Notes under the pieces: model-generated
The model's database searches: none
What the model was told of the DNA's origin: nothing
The model's input: only the letters and a program-made list of their open reading frames with translations
In this document: positions 6,929-13,407 of the stretch, in pieces
Layout: each line of letters starts with the position of its first letter
How positions within the stretch are numbered: position 1 is the first letter of the stretch
Position numbers and translations under genes: made by a program
Assembly: GCA_944324625.1 (NCBI GenBank)
Contig: CALUWZ010000032.1
Span: 1-13,538 of the forward strand
From: an uncultured Mailhella sp.
GTDB taxonomy: Bacteria; Desulfobacterota; Desulfovibrionia; Desulfovibrionales; Desulfovibrionaceae
DNA length: 13,538 nucleotides
Direction of reading: 5' to 3'

Positions 6929-8457
6929 GCTTCCCCCTGCAGCAAAGAACGGCCGTTCATTTCCTTAGGCTGATCCTGTTTCCAAAGCGCCAGCAAAGTA
7001 GGTGCGATATCGCCGAGCTTTCCTTCTTTTTCCGCTGCCAGCGAACCGTCTTTATTCAAAAGCAGAAACGGCACTTGGTTCATGCTGTGGGCTGTCTGGG
7101 CTTTGCCTTTTGCGTCAATCATTTCTTCCACATTGCCGTGGTCTGCCGTTACACAGACGTACATATCCTGAGCAAACGCACTTTCCAGAATTTTTGCCGT
7201 GCAGACATCGACAGCCTCACAGGCTTTAATTGCAGCTTCCAGATTGCCTGTATGACCTACCATATCGGGATTGGCAAGATTGCAGACAATAAAATCGAAC
7301 TGACGGCTGTTGATTGCGTCAACAAGCTTATCGGTCACTTCATAAGCGCTCATTTCAGGTTTCAGGTCATAGGTTGCAACGGATTTCGGAGAATTGACCA
7401 AAATTCGTTCCTCACCCTGAAACGCTTCTTCCCTGCCGCCGCTGAAAAAATACGTTACATGAGCGTATTTTTCCGTTTCCGCAATGCGCAGCTGCTTAAA
7501 GCCGTGCTCAGCCACCCACTGTCCCAGCGTATTCTGCAAAACATCTTTGCCAAAAGCAACAGGCAGAGGAAGTTCTGCTTCGTATGCCGTCATGGACGCC
7601 ATAAGAATCTTGGGCGTACGCTTTCTTGCAAATCCTTGGAAATCCTCATCCAAAAAAGCATGCACCAATTCCCTTGCCCTGTCTGCGCGGAAATTGAAAA
7701 AGAAAATGCCGTCTTTGTCCCGCACGGCTGCTTCATCCTTGGCAAGCAGCAGACAAGGTTCAATAAATTCATCGGTTTTGCCTTCAGCATAGGATTTTTC
7801 CAGATAGGATACGGCATTTTCGGCATGTTCGGCTTCACCGTCAACAAGGAGTTTCCATGCCCGTTCCACGCGCTCCCAGCGTTTATCCCTGTCCATGGCA
7901 TAAAAACGGCCGCAAACACTGGCAAGCCTGCCGCCGAATTCCTGCATGCTCTGCAAAATTTCCTGCACATAGTGCACGCCTGACGTGGGAGAAGTGTCCC
8001 TGCCGTCGGTAAAGGCATGCAAATAAACAGGCACTTCATGCATTTGCCCGAGTTTCAGCAGTGCTTTTATATGATTGATATGGCTGTGCACGCCGCCGTC
8101 GGACAAAAGCCCCATTAAATGCACGCGGCCGCCATTGTTTTTTACCTGTCCAAAAAGTTCGGTTAACGCTTTATTGCGGAAAAATTCACCGTTTTCAATG
8201 GCAGCGTCAATGGCTTTCATATCCTGCAGAACAACACGGCCTGAACCGATATTCAAATGACCGACCTCGGAATTGCCGATAAATCCCGCAGGAAGTCCCA
8301 CAGCCTCGCCGCAGGCATTGAGCCTTGCAAGATTTTTGTCCGCAAGGATTTTGTCAAGACAGGGAGTATGGGCAAGTTTGGCCGCATTGCCCGCCCCTTC
8401 GGGAGCAAGGCCGTAACCGTCCAAAATAAGCAGCAAAGTTTTTGGTATGCTATTCAT
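6925..8457 (-). CDS. gpmI: 2,3-bisphosphoglycerate-independent phosphoglycerate mutase
   Basis: The 510-residue protein is a full-length iPGM, an alkaline-phosphatase-superfamily enzyme that interconverts 3- and 2-phosphoglycerate in glycolysis and gluconeogenesis using two Mn2+ ions. Visible are the metal-binding LILDGYG (Asp13), the phosphoserine nucleophile in GNSEVGH (Ser63), TDGRDTSP in the substrate-binding domain, FNFRADRARE, NPDMVGHTG and the C-terminal metal site ADHGNVEEM. Length and domain order match the family (about 510 residues). The ATG at 8457 lies 2 bases after the rsfS stop, with AAGGCG inside the end of rsfS as ribosome binding site. Its own stop overlaps the downstream zinc-ribbon gene. 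The coding strand is confirmed by continuous motif conservation; the long plus-strand ORF across it is a shadow. Confidence 0.98.
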   Translation of the reverse strand: MNSIPKTLLLILDGYGLAPEGAGNAAKLAHTPCLDKILADKNLARLNACGEAVGLPAGFIGNSEVGHLNIGSGRVVLQDMKAIDAAIENGEFFRNKALTELFGQVKNNGGRVHLMGLLSDGGVHSHINHIKALLKLGQMHEVPVYLHAFTDGRDTSPTSGVHYVQEILQSMQEFGGRLASVCGRFYAMDRDKRWERVERAWKLLVDGEAEHAENAVSYLEKSYAEGKTDEFIEPCLLLAKDEAAVRDKDGIFFFNFRADRARELVHAFLDEDFQGFARKRTPKILMASMTAYEAELPLPVAFGKDVLQNTLGQWVAEHGFKQLRIAETEKYAHVTYFFSGGREEAFQGEERILVNSPKSVATYDLKPEMSAYEVTDKLVDAINSRQFDFIVCNLANPDMVGHTGNLEAAIKACEAVDVCTAKILESAFAQDMYVCVTADHGNVEEMIDAKGKAQTAHSMNQVPFLLLNKDGSLAAEKEGKLGDIAPTLLALWKQDQPKEMNGRSLLQGEA

Positions 8458-8459
8458 AA

Positions 8460-8840
8460 CTACGCCTTTTTGGCCCGTTCGGAAAGCACGACGGCTTCCG
8501 CTTCATGCCAAAGATTTTCAAGCTGAAAAAGTTCTCTGGTTTCTTCTTGGAAAATATGCACGACAATATCGTTCAAATCCACAAGAACCCATGTTCCCGC
8601 CTGATAGCCTTCGGTTGAAAGAATTTCAAATTTCTCTTTTTTGCTTTCCATAATAATGTTGTCTGCCAAGCTTTTGGCATGGCGGGCAGAACTTGCGGAA
8701 GCAATGATCACCAAGTCCGTAACGGCACTTTTTACTTCCAGTGCCTTAATATTTTTTGCTTTTCCCTCCACAAGCCAAGTATAAATATGTTCTGCTTTTT
8801 CCTTGGCAGGCATAAGCGAATATTTTTTTTCTTTAACCAT
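8460..8840 (-). CDS. rsfS: Ribosome silencing factor RsfS (Iojap family)
   Basis: From ATG 8840 this gives 126 residues of the RsfS/Iojap/DUF143 family, with blocks ALEVKSAVTDLVIIASASSARHAKSLADNI, GYQAGTWVLVDLNDIVVHIF and the closing RELFQLENLWHEAE. RsfS binds ribosomal protein L14 (uL14) and keeps the subunits apart when nutrients are scarce. The frame is open further up to a GTG at 8867, but GGAG in TTTGGAGAAAGAA sits 7 bases before ATG 8840 while the GTG has no proper site, so the shorter start is preferred. It heads the operon rsfS-gpmI-zinc ribbon. In many bacteria rsfS neighbours nadD or rlmH; neither is present here, and pairing with gpmI is seen in some Desulfovibrionaceae as far as I recall. 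Confidence 0.95.
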   Translation of the reverse strand: MVKEKKYSLMPAKEKAEHIYTWLVEGKAKNIKALEVKSAVTDLVIIASASSARHAKSLADNIIMESKKEKFEILSTEGYQAGTWVLVDLNDIVVHIFQEETRELFQLENLWHEAEAVVLSERAKKA

Positions 8841-8892
8841 TTCTTTCTCCAAAGAATTTTTTTTCACCTTAGCAAAATTTTTTCATAAGTAC

Positions 8893-8912
8893 AAATAACA
8901 TTTTTGTTATTT
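8893..8912. repeat. AT-rich inverted repeat between divergent genes
   Basis: AAATAACA (8893-8900) and TGTTATTT (8905-8912) form a perfect 8-base inverted repeat around TTTT, followed by more T's. It lies between divergent rsfS and paaK, so it could be an operator for either or a weak AT-only hairpin. No known regulator's consensus was matched. Confidence 0.35.
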
Positions 8913-8936
8913 TTTTATTTGCCCTGTTCCCGTATC

Positions 8937-8965
8937 TTGACCTTGCAGGAAAAATAATGCATAAA
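8937..8965 (+). promoter_or_regulatory. Putative promoter for paaK operon
   Basis: TTGACC (8937-8942) and CATAAA (8960-8965) are spaced by 17 bases. Transcription would start near 8972, which lies after the upstream in-frame ATG at 8957 and so supports translation from 9011. Confidence 0.4.
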
Positions 8966-9010
8966 CAAAAACAAACATACGTAAAAGGTATATGTGAAGG
9001 AGTTTTTATT

Positions 9011-10309
9011 ATGATGTTTCAACAGGATTTAGAGACACTGCCGAGGGAAGAACTGAAAGAACTGCAGCTTCGCAGACTGCAGGATCTTTGCGCAAGACTG
9101 TATGCGAACGTTCCCTTTTATCAAAGAAAATTTGACGAAATTGGCATTACGCCCAAAGATATAAAATCCCTTTCAGATATTAAATTTTTACCTTTTACGG
9201 AAAAACAAGATCTGCGTGACAATTATCCGTTCGGCCTTTTTGCCATGCCCAAAGAAAATATTGTCCGCCTGCACGCTTCAAGCGGAACAACAGGCAAAGC
9301 AACAGTCGTGGGCTATACCCATCGAGACATTCAAAACTGGGCAAACTGCATGGCCCGCGCTTATACGGCCTACGGCCTGACCCAAAAAGACATTATCCAT
9401 ATTTCTTACGGCTACGGCCTGTTCACCGGCGGTCTCGGTGCACACTACGGTGCCGAACAGCTCGGCGCAGTGGCTATCCCCATGTCAGGCGGCTCCACCA
9501 AACGCCAAGTACAGCTTATGCGCGATTTTGGCGCAACTGCCCTTTGCTGTACACCGTCCTATGCCCTGTATCTGTATGAAGCCGGTCTTGAAGCTGACAT
9601 CAATTTTAAGGAACTTCCCCTGCGTACGGGTATTTTCGGAGCAGAACCGTGGACAGAAGAAATGCGACACGAACTTGAAGAAAAACTCGATATCAAAGCC
9701 TACAATATTTACGGCCTTTCAGAAGTCATGGGCCCCGGCGTTGCTTACGAATGCACCCACAGCGCCAACGGCTACATGCATCTGCAGGAAGACCAGTTCC
9801 TTGCCGAAATCATTGACCCCGTTACGGGAGAACAGCTTCCGGACGGCGAAGAAGGTGAACTTGTTCTTACCACTCTCACAAAAGAAGGCGTTCCTCTCCT
9901 CCGCTACAGAACAAGAGACATTACCTCCATTTATGACGTTCCCTGCGGCTGCGGCAGAACATTCAGAAGAATCAGCCGCCTTAAAGGCCGTTCTGACGAT
10001 ATGCTTATTATCCGCGGCGTCAACGTATACCCGCAGCAGATCGAAGGCATCATCATAGATGCAGAAGGCACAGCCCCCCATTACCAAATTATCGTCACCC
10101 GCGACGGTGCTTTGGACAATGTGGAAATTCTTGTGGAAATCGCCGAAGGTTCCTTTGACGATACCATTAAGGGCCTGCAGCAGCGTGAACAGAAAATCCA
10201 AAAAACCATTAAGGAATTCCTTGGCATTACCACCAAGGTCCGCCTTGTTGAACCCAAAACCATTGAAAGAACGGACGGCAAGGCAAAACGCATTATCGAC
10301 AAGCGTTAA
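9011..10309 (+). CDS. paaK: Phenylacetate-CoA ligase family (AMP-forming)
   Basis: The 432-residue protein belongs to the adenylate-forming PaaK family, which joins phenylacetate (or a related aryl acid) to CoA using ATP. It has the nucleotide P-loop SSGTTGK (about 90-96), [23 protein letters not shown], and the hinge/C-domain block [17 protein letters not shown]. The likely catalytic lysine is in DGKAKRI near residue 424. The zinc-type CGCGRTF motif typical of PaaK is present before the hinge. The start is ATG 9011 because GAAGGAG at 8996-9002 is 8 bases upstream; the frame is open back to 8957 but that start has no such site. In anaerobes such ligases often accompany indolepyruvate oxidoreductase genes in aromatic amino-acid breakdown; none is seen here. 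It heads a three-gene operon. Confidence 0.94.
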   Translation: MMFQQDLETLPREELKELQLRRLQDLCARLYANVPFYQRKFDEIGITPKDIKSLSDIKFLPFTEKQDLRDNYPFGLFAMPKENIVRLHASSGTTGKATVVGYTHRDIQNWANCMARAYTAYGLTQKDIIHISYGYGLFTGGLGAHYGAEQLGAVAIPMSGGSTKRQVQLMRDFGATALCCTPSYALYLYEAGLEADINFKELPLRTGIFGAEPWTEEMRHELEEKLDIKAYNIYGLSEVMGPGVAYECTHSANGYMHLQEDQFLAEIIDPVTGEQLPDGEEGELVLTTLTKEGVPLLRYRTRDITSIYDVPCGCGRTFRRISRLKGRSDDMLIIRGVNVYPQQIEGIIIDAEGTAPHYQIIVTRDGALDNVEILVEIAEGSFDDTIKGLQQREQKIQKTIKEFLGITTKVRLVEPKTIERTDGKAKRIIDKR

Positions 10310-10311
10310 CC

Positions 10312-10986
10312 ATGACAGACTTTCATATTGAAATATCGGAGCAAATGCCTCCGGCCTCTGCCGTGCTTTATGCCAAAAGCATGGGGCTTCGGGCATTTGC
10401 TCTTATTTTCAATGCGGAATATATTCCCGAATTTCCGCAAAACAACAGCTGTTTTGCCAAAGAAAAATCAACTTCTCCCCATACGGCTTCCCTTCTTGCC
10501 AAGCAAAAACTTGTGCATGACCTTGCGGTATACTATGACGTGCAGGCAGTGTTCGGCATAAAGCTGAAACATATCCCCCCTGCGCTTTTGGAAAGCGCCG
10601 TAGCCTGTTACCGCGGTCTGGGCATTTCCTTTATCGGCGTACACGGTGAAAGCATAAGCGACATTGTGGAACAGGGAACAAATTTTTCCGCAGTCAGCGC
10701 CAAGGCGGATATTTTATTCAATCCCGGCCTGATTGACGAAAAATGCACGGAACTTGCAGCAGAAAACAATGTGTTTCTGGAAATTTCCACCCACCCCAAA
10801 CACGCTTATACCAATGCCCATATTGCCAAGCTTGCCCAAAAATACGGGGCAAAACTTGCTTTGGGAAGCCACGCCAGAACATTGGAAGAAATTCACAGTC
10901 CCGACATGCAGAAAGCCGTACTGAAAGGTGCTTGCATAGAAACGGAACACGGCTGTGAATTGCTGAGAAAAATTCAACAATTTTAA
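10312..10986 (+). CDS. PHP-family (histidinol-phosphatase-like) protein, metal ligands mostly lost
   Basis: The 224-residue protein aligns by eye along its length with the small PHP-domain proteins often named histidinol phosphate phosphatase-like. Shared blocks are GIKLKHIPP (82-90), FIGVHGESISDIVEQGTN, ADILFNPGLI, and VFLEISTHPKHAYTNAHIAKLA followed by GAKLALGSHAR. The expected metal ligands are mostly replaced: the N-terminal HxH is H5-I-E7, the Glu of GxE is Lys84, the His of HPG is Asn137, and the Asp of the final DAH is missing (S186-H187-A188-R189). His111 and His164 remain. The fold is probably kept while phosphoesterase activity is doubtful. It begins 2 bases after the paaK stop and ends 11 bases before the next gene, so it is clearly co-transcribed with both. 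The function is unknown; a binding or regulatory role is one possibility. My alignment is from memory of the family. Confidence 0.72.
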   Translation: MTDFHIEISEQMPPASAVLYAKSMGLRAFALIFNAEYIPEFPQNNSCFAKEKSTSPHTASLLAKQKLVHDLAVYYDVQAVFGIKLKHIPPALLESAVACYRGLGISFIGVHGESISDIVEQGTNFSAVSAKADILFNPGLIDEKCTELAAENNVFLEISTHPKHAYTNAHIAKLAQKYGAKLALGSHARTLEEIHSPDMQKAVLKGACIETEHGCELLRKIQQF

Positions 10987-10997
10987 GGAGTTTTATT

Positions 10998-11234
10998 ATG
11001 GCTGAATGTCCAAAATGTAACGGTAGCGGAAGAGAATCCTGCGGTGTATGCTGGGGCGGACAAAGACAAATCCTTTGCATGGGCTGCAGCGGCCGCGGCT
11101 ACATCAAACACGAAGACGGCACCAAAGAAACCTGTAAACGCTGCCACGGCGCAAAATTCTACATTCCTCTGAGCTGTCCCAAATGCGACAACAGCAAACC
11201 ATGCCCGCACTGCGGCGGCACGGGCCAAATCTAA
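10998..11234 (+). CDS. Small DnaJ-zinc-finger-like cysteine-rich protein
   Basis: This 78-residue protein is almost entirely CxxC knuckles: C4-C7, C15-C18, C27-C30, C46-C49, C60-C63 and C69-C72. Several are in the CxxCxGxG form (CPKCNGSG, CMGCSGRG, CPHCGGTG) that defines the DnaJ central zinc-binding domain. There is no J domain or substrate-binding domain, so it is an isolated zinc-finger module, perhaps binding two or three zinc ions. ATG 10998 follows AAGGAG with normal spacing. It ends the paaK operon and is followed by a terminator at 11289-11319. Similar tiny zinc-finger proteins elsewhere act as assembly or redox helpers; the partner here is not known. Confidence 0.82.
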   Translation: MAECPKCNGSGRESCGVCWGGQRQILCMGCSGRGYIKHEDGTKETCKRCHGAKFYIPLSCPKCDNSKPCPHCGGTGQI

Positions 11235-11288
11235 TTTTCCGCGGTGAAAACTTTTCCCCGCACTCTTTTCAAAACTTTTACTTAACGC

Positions 11289-11319
11289 AAAAAAAGCAGG
11301 ATATCTTCCTGCTTTTTTT
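11289..11319. terminator. Bidirectional rho-independent terminator
   Basis: A 13-base-pair stem (GC core GCAGGA/TCCTGC, flanked by seven A's and seven T's) closes a 5-base loop. It lies between the convergent plus-strand paaK operon and minus-strand prmA, and can serve both. Confidence 0.9.
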
Positions 11320-11367
11320 ATATTTTCGCTGTACGCAGTATATGCGGCACGCCATTCTTCAAAAAAC

Positions 11368-12240
11368 TTATCCCCAGTACAGAGAAATCCATTCCCCGTC
11401 TTTCATGTCTGTTTCCTGTCTGAACTGACGGGCTTTGCCCATTTTTTCATAGGCTTTTTCCAAATCCGCCACCTGCGTTCCCAAAAATCCGGATAAAATA
11501 AGCACATGGCTGTCATTGACCGCAGCCATGATGTCTTCTGCCATTTCCCTGAGCGGTCCGGCCAGAATATTGGCAATGACCACGTCAAATTTTTCCCCTT
11601 TTGCTTTATCTATGCTGCCAAGTTCTATGGGAAAATTCTGAACTTTGTTAATTCCGCAGTTTTCTTTGGCATTGTCCACGGCAAGACTTTCAATATCAAG
11701 GCCGTAGCCCGTCAAACCGTATTTTGTGCAGGCAATGCCCAAAATGCCCGTTCCTGTTCCCAAATCCAAAAAGCGCTGGCCTGCTTTAATTTTTCCCTCA
11801 TGATAAAGCGTTGTTATGGCTTTCAGACAAAGCACGGTGCTGGCATGATGTCCCGTTCCGAAAGCAGACTTCGGCTCAATAACAATGGGATGCAGATTTT
11901 TGATATTTTCATAGCTTTCTTCAAGCCACGGAGGCAAAATAACAAAATCCCCCACTTCAATGGGCGTAAAATATTCTTTCCACGCATTTGTCCAGTCTGC
12001 CTGCACGATTTTGGAACGCCTGCACTCAGCTTCAGCCAGAAAATTCTGAACTTCCTGCGCCAAATTATCCAGCAAAGCACCGTCTTCGCAGTGCAGCGTA
12101 AGTTTTATCTGTCCCGTGGGCAGGCTTTCCTCTTCCCAGCCGTACGCAAGAGCCTGCCCCACCAAGGCCTCGGCAAGGGCAAAATCTTCCTCTTCAACAA
12201 TAATTTCCAAGCGTTCCAAATATTTTTCTTCAGTATTCAT
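11368..12240 (-). CDS. prmA: Ribosomal protein L11 methyltransferase
   Basis: The 290-residue protein matches PrmA, which trimethylates lysines and the N-terminus of ribosomal protein L11 using S-adenosylmethionine. An N-terminal substrate-recognition domain covers about residues 1-80. It is followed by DWTNAWKEYFTPIEVGDFVILPPW, the family signature IEPKSAFGTGHHAST (about 121-135), SAM motif I LDLGTGTGILG (about 158-168) and ANILAGPL (about 223-230). Many PrmA proteins have GMAFGTG where this one has KSAFGTG. ATG 12240 follows AAAGGAA, which lies in the 9-base gap after the pyrR stop, so pyrR and prmA form an operon. Transcription ends at the terminator near 11289-11319. Confidence 0.95.
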   Translation of the reverse strand: MNTEEKYLERLEIIVEEEDFALAEALVGQALAYGWEEESLPTGQIKLTLHCEDGALLDNLAQEVQNFLAEAECRRSKIVQADWTNAWKEYFTPIEVGDFVILPPWLEESYENIKNLHPIVIEPKSAFGTGHHASTVLCLKAITTLYHEGKIKAGQRFLDLGTGTGILGIACTKYGLTGYGLDIESLAVDNAKENCGINKVQNFPIELGSIDKAKGEKFDVVIANILAGPLREMAEDIMAAVNDSHVLILSGFLGTQVADLEKAYEKMGKARQFRQETDMKDGEWISLYWG

Positions 12241-12249
12241 ACCATTCCT

Positions 12250-12777
12250 TTAATGAGGCAAAAGTCTGACTTCATCAGCGCCGTCAAGCTCTTCCAAAAG
12301 CACGTCAATTTGTTCGCTGCGGGCAGTATTGACCTGTTTTCCGACATACGCGGCAAAAATCGGCAGTTCCCTGTGTCCTCTGTCCACCAGCACCAAAAGC
12401 TCAATGGAACAGGAACGGCCGTAATCCTGCAAAGCCTCAAGGGCAGCGCGGACGGTACGTCCCGTATACAGCACATCATCAATCAAAATCACATGCTTGC
12501 CCTCAATGGATACGGGAATATCGGAAGCCGTCAATTCGGGAATTGCAGTCAACGAAGTCCAGTCATCACGGTACAGGCTGATATCAAGCGTACCCTGCAC
12601 AATTCTTTTTCCAGATTTTTCCTCCAAAATTTTCGCCAGTCTGTTGGACAAATTAACTCCCCGGCGGACTATTCCCACAAGAATAACTTTATCCAAATCT
12701 TCATGTTTTTCCATAACCTGATAAGCAAGACGCTCAAGCGTTCTTTCCATATCGCCTTTATTCATCAGAACTTTCAT
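12250..12777 (-). CDS. pyrR: PyrR-family pyrimidine regulator / uracil phosphoribosyltransferase
   Basis: From ATG 12777 the product has 175 residues, the usual length of PyrR. Blocks include VGIVRRGVNLSNRLAKIL, GTLDISLYRDD, the PRPP loop VILIDDVLYTGRT (about 97-108) and ELLVLVDRGHRELPI. In Gram-positive bacteria PyrR binds pyr mRNA and also has uracil phosphoribosyltransferase activity. In this lineage only the family can be stated, and no pyr attenuator or pyr gene is visible in the window. The open frame extends to 12888, but AGGAG at 12783-12787 lies 5 bases before ATG 12777, and the upstream codons show no family similarity. A promoter reading toward it is at 12815-12842. It is transcribed with prmA. 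Confidence 0.92.
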   Translation of the reverse strand: MKVLMNKGDMERTLERLAYQVMEKHEDLDKVILVGIVRRGVNLSNRLAKILEEKSGKRIVQGTLDISLYRDDWTSLTAIPELTASDIPVSIEGKHVILIDDVLYTGRTVRAALEALQDYGRSCSIELLVLVDRGHRELPIFAAYVGKQVNTARSEQIDVLLEELDGADEVRLLPH

Positions 12778-12814
12778 AAGAACTCCTATGGGTATTGGAT
12801 TGGAATTAAAACCG

Positions 12815-12842
12815 ATTGTACATAAACGGCAAAATTTTGCAA
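12815..12842 (-). promoter_or_regulatory. Putative promoter for pyrR-prmA
   Basis: On the minus strand TTGCAA (12842-12837) and TACAAT (12820-12815) are 16 bases apart, placing the start site around 12808, about 30 bases before ATG 12777. The -35 element overlaps the palindrome GCAAAATTTTGC at 12829-12840. Confidence 0.45.
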
Positions 12843-12864
12843 TGAAATTTAATTTGCAAAATTT
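12829..12864. repeat. AT-rich palindrome/inverted repeat over the pyrR promoter
   Basis: GCAAAATTTTGC (12829-12840) is a perfect 12-base palindrome. Its half AAATTTTGC (12832-12840) recurs inverted as GCAAAATTT (12856-12864). The pair covers the -35 side of the pyrR promoter and lies close to the divergent selenoprotein promoter, so it is a possible regulator site. Confidence 0.35.
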
Positions 12865-12875
12865 TTCTGAATTAA

Positions 12876-12903
12876 TTGACAACGCCAAATCAAACCTTAT
12901 ATT
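12876..12903 (+). promoter_or_regulatory. Putative upstream promoter for the HesB-like selenoprotein
   Basis: A perfect TTGACA (12876-12881) and TATATT (12898-12903) are 16 bases apart. Transcription from here would begin near 12910, giving a leader of about 110 bases that contains the inverted repeat at 12932-12949. Confidence 0.5.
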
Positions 12904-12931
12904 TTAAAAGGTTATCCGAAAAACCGACATA

Positions 12932-12949
12932 TCATATTCAAAAATATGA
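12932..12949. repeat. Inverted repeat, candidate operator
   Basis: TCATATT (12932-12938) and AATATGA (12943-12949) form a perfect 7-base inverted repeat around CAAA. It ends 2 bases before the -35 box of the downstream promoter (12952), a typical place for an activator site, and lies downstream of the first promoter. No consensus was recognised. Confidence 0.4.
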
Positions 12950-12951
12950 CA

Positions 12952-12980
12952 TTGACAAAAATCAGTTTGCAACCTATTAA
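12952..12980 (+). promoter_or_regulatory. Putative downstream promoter for the HesB-like selenoprotein
   Basis: A second perfect TTGACA (12952-12957) is followed after 17 bases by TATTAA (12975-12980), with a start site near 12987 and a leader of about 30 bases including the GGAGG ribosome binding site at 13009-13013. Confidence 0.5.
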
Positions 12981-13018
12981 CATAAAAAATAACCACGCGT
13001 TTTGCGTTGGAGGAAAAA

Positions 13019-13345
13019 ATGATTAAATTGACAGCTAATGCAAAAAAAGAATTGGACGCTTTTTTTGCTGACAAAGAAAAAAGCACCATCCGCGTATTTT
13101 TGGCTCCCGGCGGCTGACGCGGTCCCAAGTTGTCTTTGGCTCTGGATGAGTCCAAATCAGATGATACTACCATGGAAGTAGAAGGCTATTCTTTCTGCAT
13201 TGAAACAAGCCTGCTCGCCCAAATCGGCAGTGCAACCATTGACATTACGTACATGGGCTTCAGCATTGAACCTGAAATTCCGCTCAACAGTGCAGGCTCT
13301 TCAGGCTGCTCCACCTGCGGAAGCGGCGGTTCCTGCTCCATCTAA
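13019..13345 (+). CDS. HesB/IscA-like selenoprotein with in-frame UGA
   Basis: ATG 13019, behind GGAGG at 13009-13013, opens a frame of 109 codons to TAA 13343-13345, interrupted only by TGA at 13115-13117 (codon 33). Homology runs through the TGA: IRVFLAPGG, then the TGA, then RGPKLSLALDESK. This matches a HesB-like family in which selenocysteine occupies the place of the first conserved Cys of A-type Fe-S carriers (IscA). The C-terminus is rich in Gly, Ser and Cys (GCSTCGSGGSCSI), resembling the C-terminal cysteines of IscA. With Sec33 the protein is 108 residues long. A hairpin suited to a bacterial SECIS follows the TGA. The likely role is Fe-S or metal handling or a redox reaction in the cytoplasm; the exact function is not known. 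A gene caller ignoring recoding would annotate only a fragment from TTG 13130. sel genes are not in this window. Confidence 0.9.
13135..13156 (+). promoter_or_regulatory. Candidate SECIS hairpin
   Basis: TTTGG-CTC (13135-13142) pairs with GAG-T-CCAAA (13148-13156), giving 8 pairs with one bulged U at 13151 and a 5-base loop UGGAU (13143-13147) containing two G's. The loop starts 25 bases after the UGA, within the range expected for bacterial SECIS elements, which lie inside the coding sequence and bind SelB. A competing smaller stem (13125-13129 with 13134-13139) sits too close to the UGA to fit well. Confidence 0.6.
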
Positions 13346-13358
13346 TCTTTCTCAACCC

Positions 13359-13384
13359 GTATTCCCACAATTTTGTGGGAATAC
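13359..13384 (+). terminator. Hairpin between the two HesB-like genes
   Basis: GTATTCCCACAA (13359-13370) and TTGTGGGAATAC (13373-13384) form a perfect 12-base-pair stem, followed by CTTTATT. The T tract is short, so it may be a partial terminator that sets different levels for the selenoprotein and the next gene rather than a complete stop. Confidence 0.65.
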
Positions 13385-13407
13385 CTTTATTCAGACCATT
13401 TTCAACC

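Noticed and set aside
6904..7983. Plus-strand open frame of 359 codons
   Set aside because: It is antisense to gpmI, which shows all catalytic motifs; the composition is Phe-, His- and Cys-rich as expected of a shadow.
8841..8867. GTG 8867 as the rsfS start
   Set aside because: It has no spaced Shine-Dalgarno sequence, whereas ATG 8840 has GGAG at 7 bases.
8957..9010. Upstream ATG 8957 for paaK
   Set aside because: It has no suitable ribosome binding site and lies before the predicted transcription start; ATG 9011 has GAAGGAG at 8 bases.
9719..10396. Minus-strand open frame over paaK and the PHP-like gene
   Set aside because: It is antisense to conserved PaaK motifs and crosses two genes.
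11506..12825. Plus-strand open frame of 439 codons
   Set aside because: It runs antisense through both prmA and pyrR, which are unmistakable; no domain is seen.
12778..12888. Upstream extension of pyrR to 12888
   Set aside because: The extension is AT-rich promoter sequence without family similarity, and AGGAG lies right before ATG 12777.
13115..13117. TGA as a nonsense mutation (pseudogene)
   Set aside because: The residue falls exactly on the reactive Cys/Sec site of the family, the rest of the gene is intact, and a SECIS-like hairpin follows.
13130..13345. A separate short gene starting at TTG 13130
   Set aside because: It has no ribosome binding site there, and family conservation continues upstream through the TGA; it is the tail of the selenoprotein.
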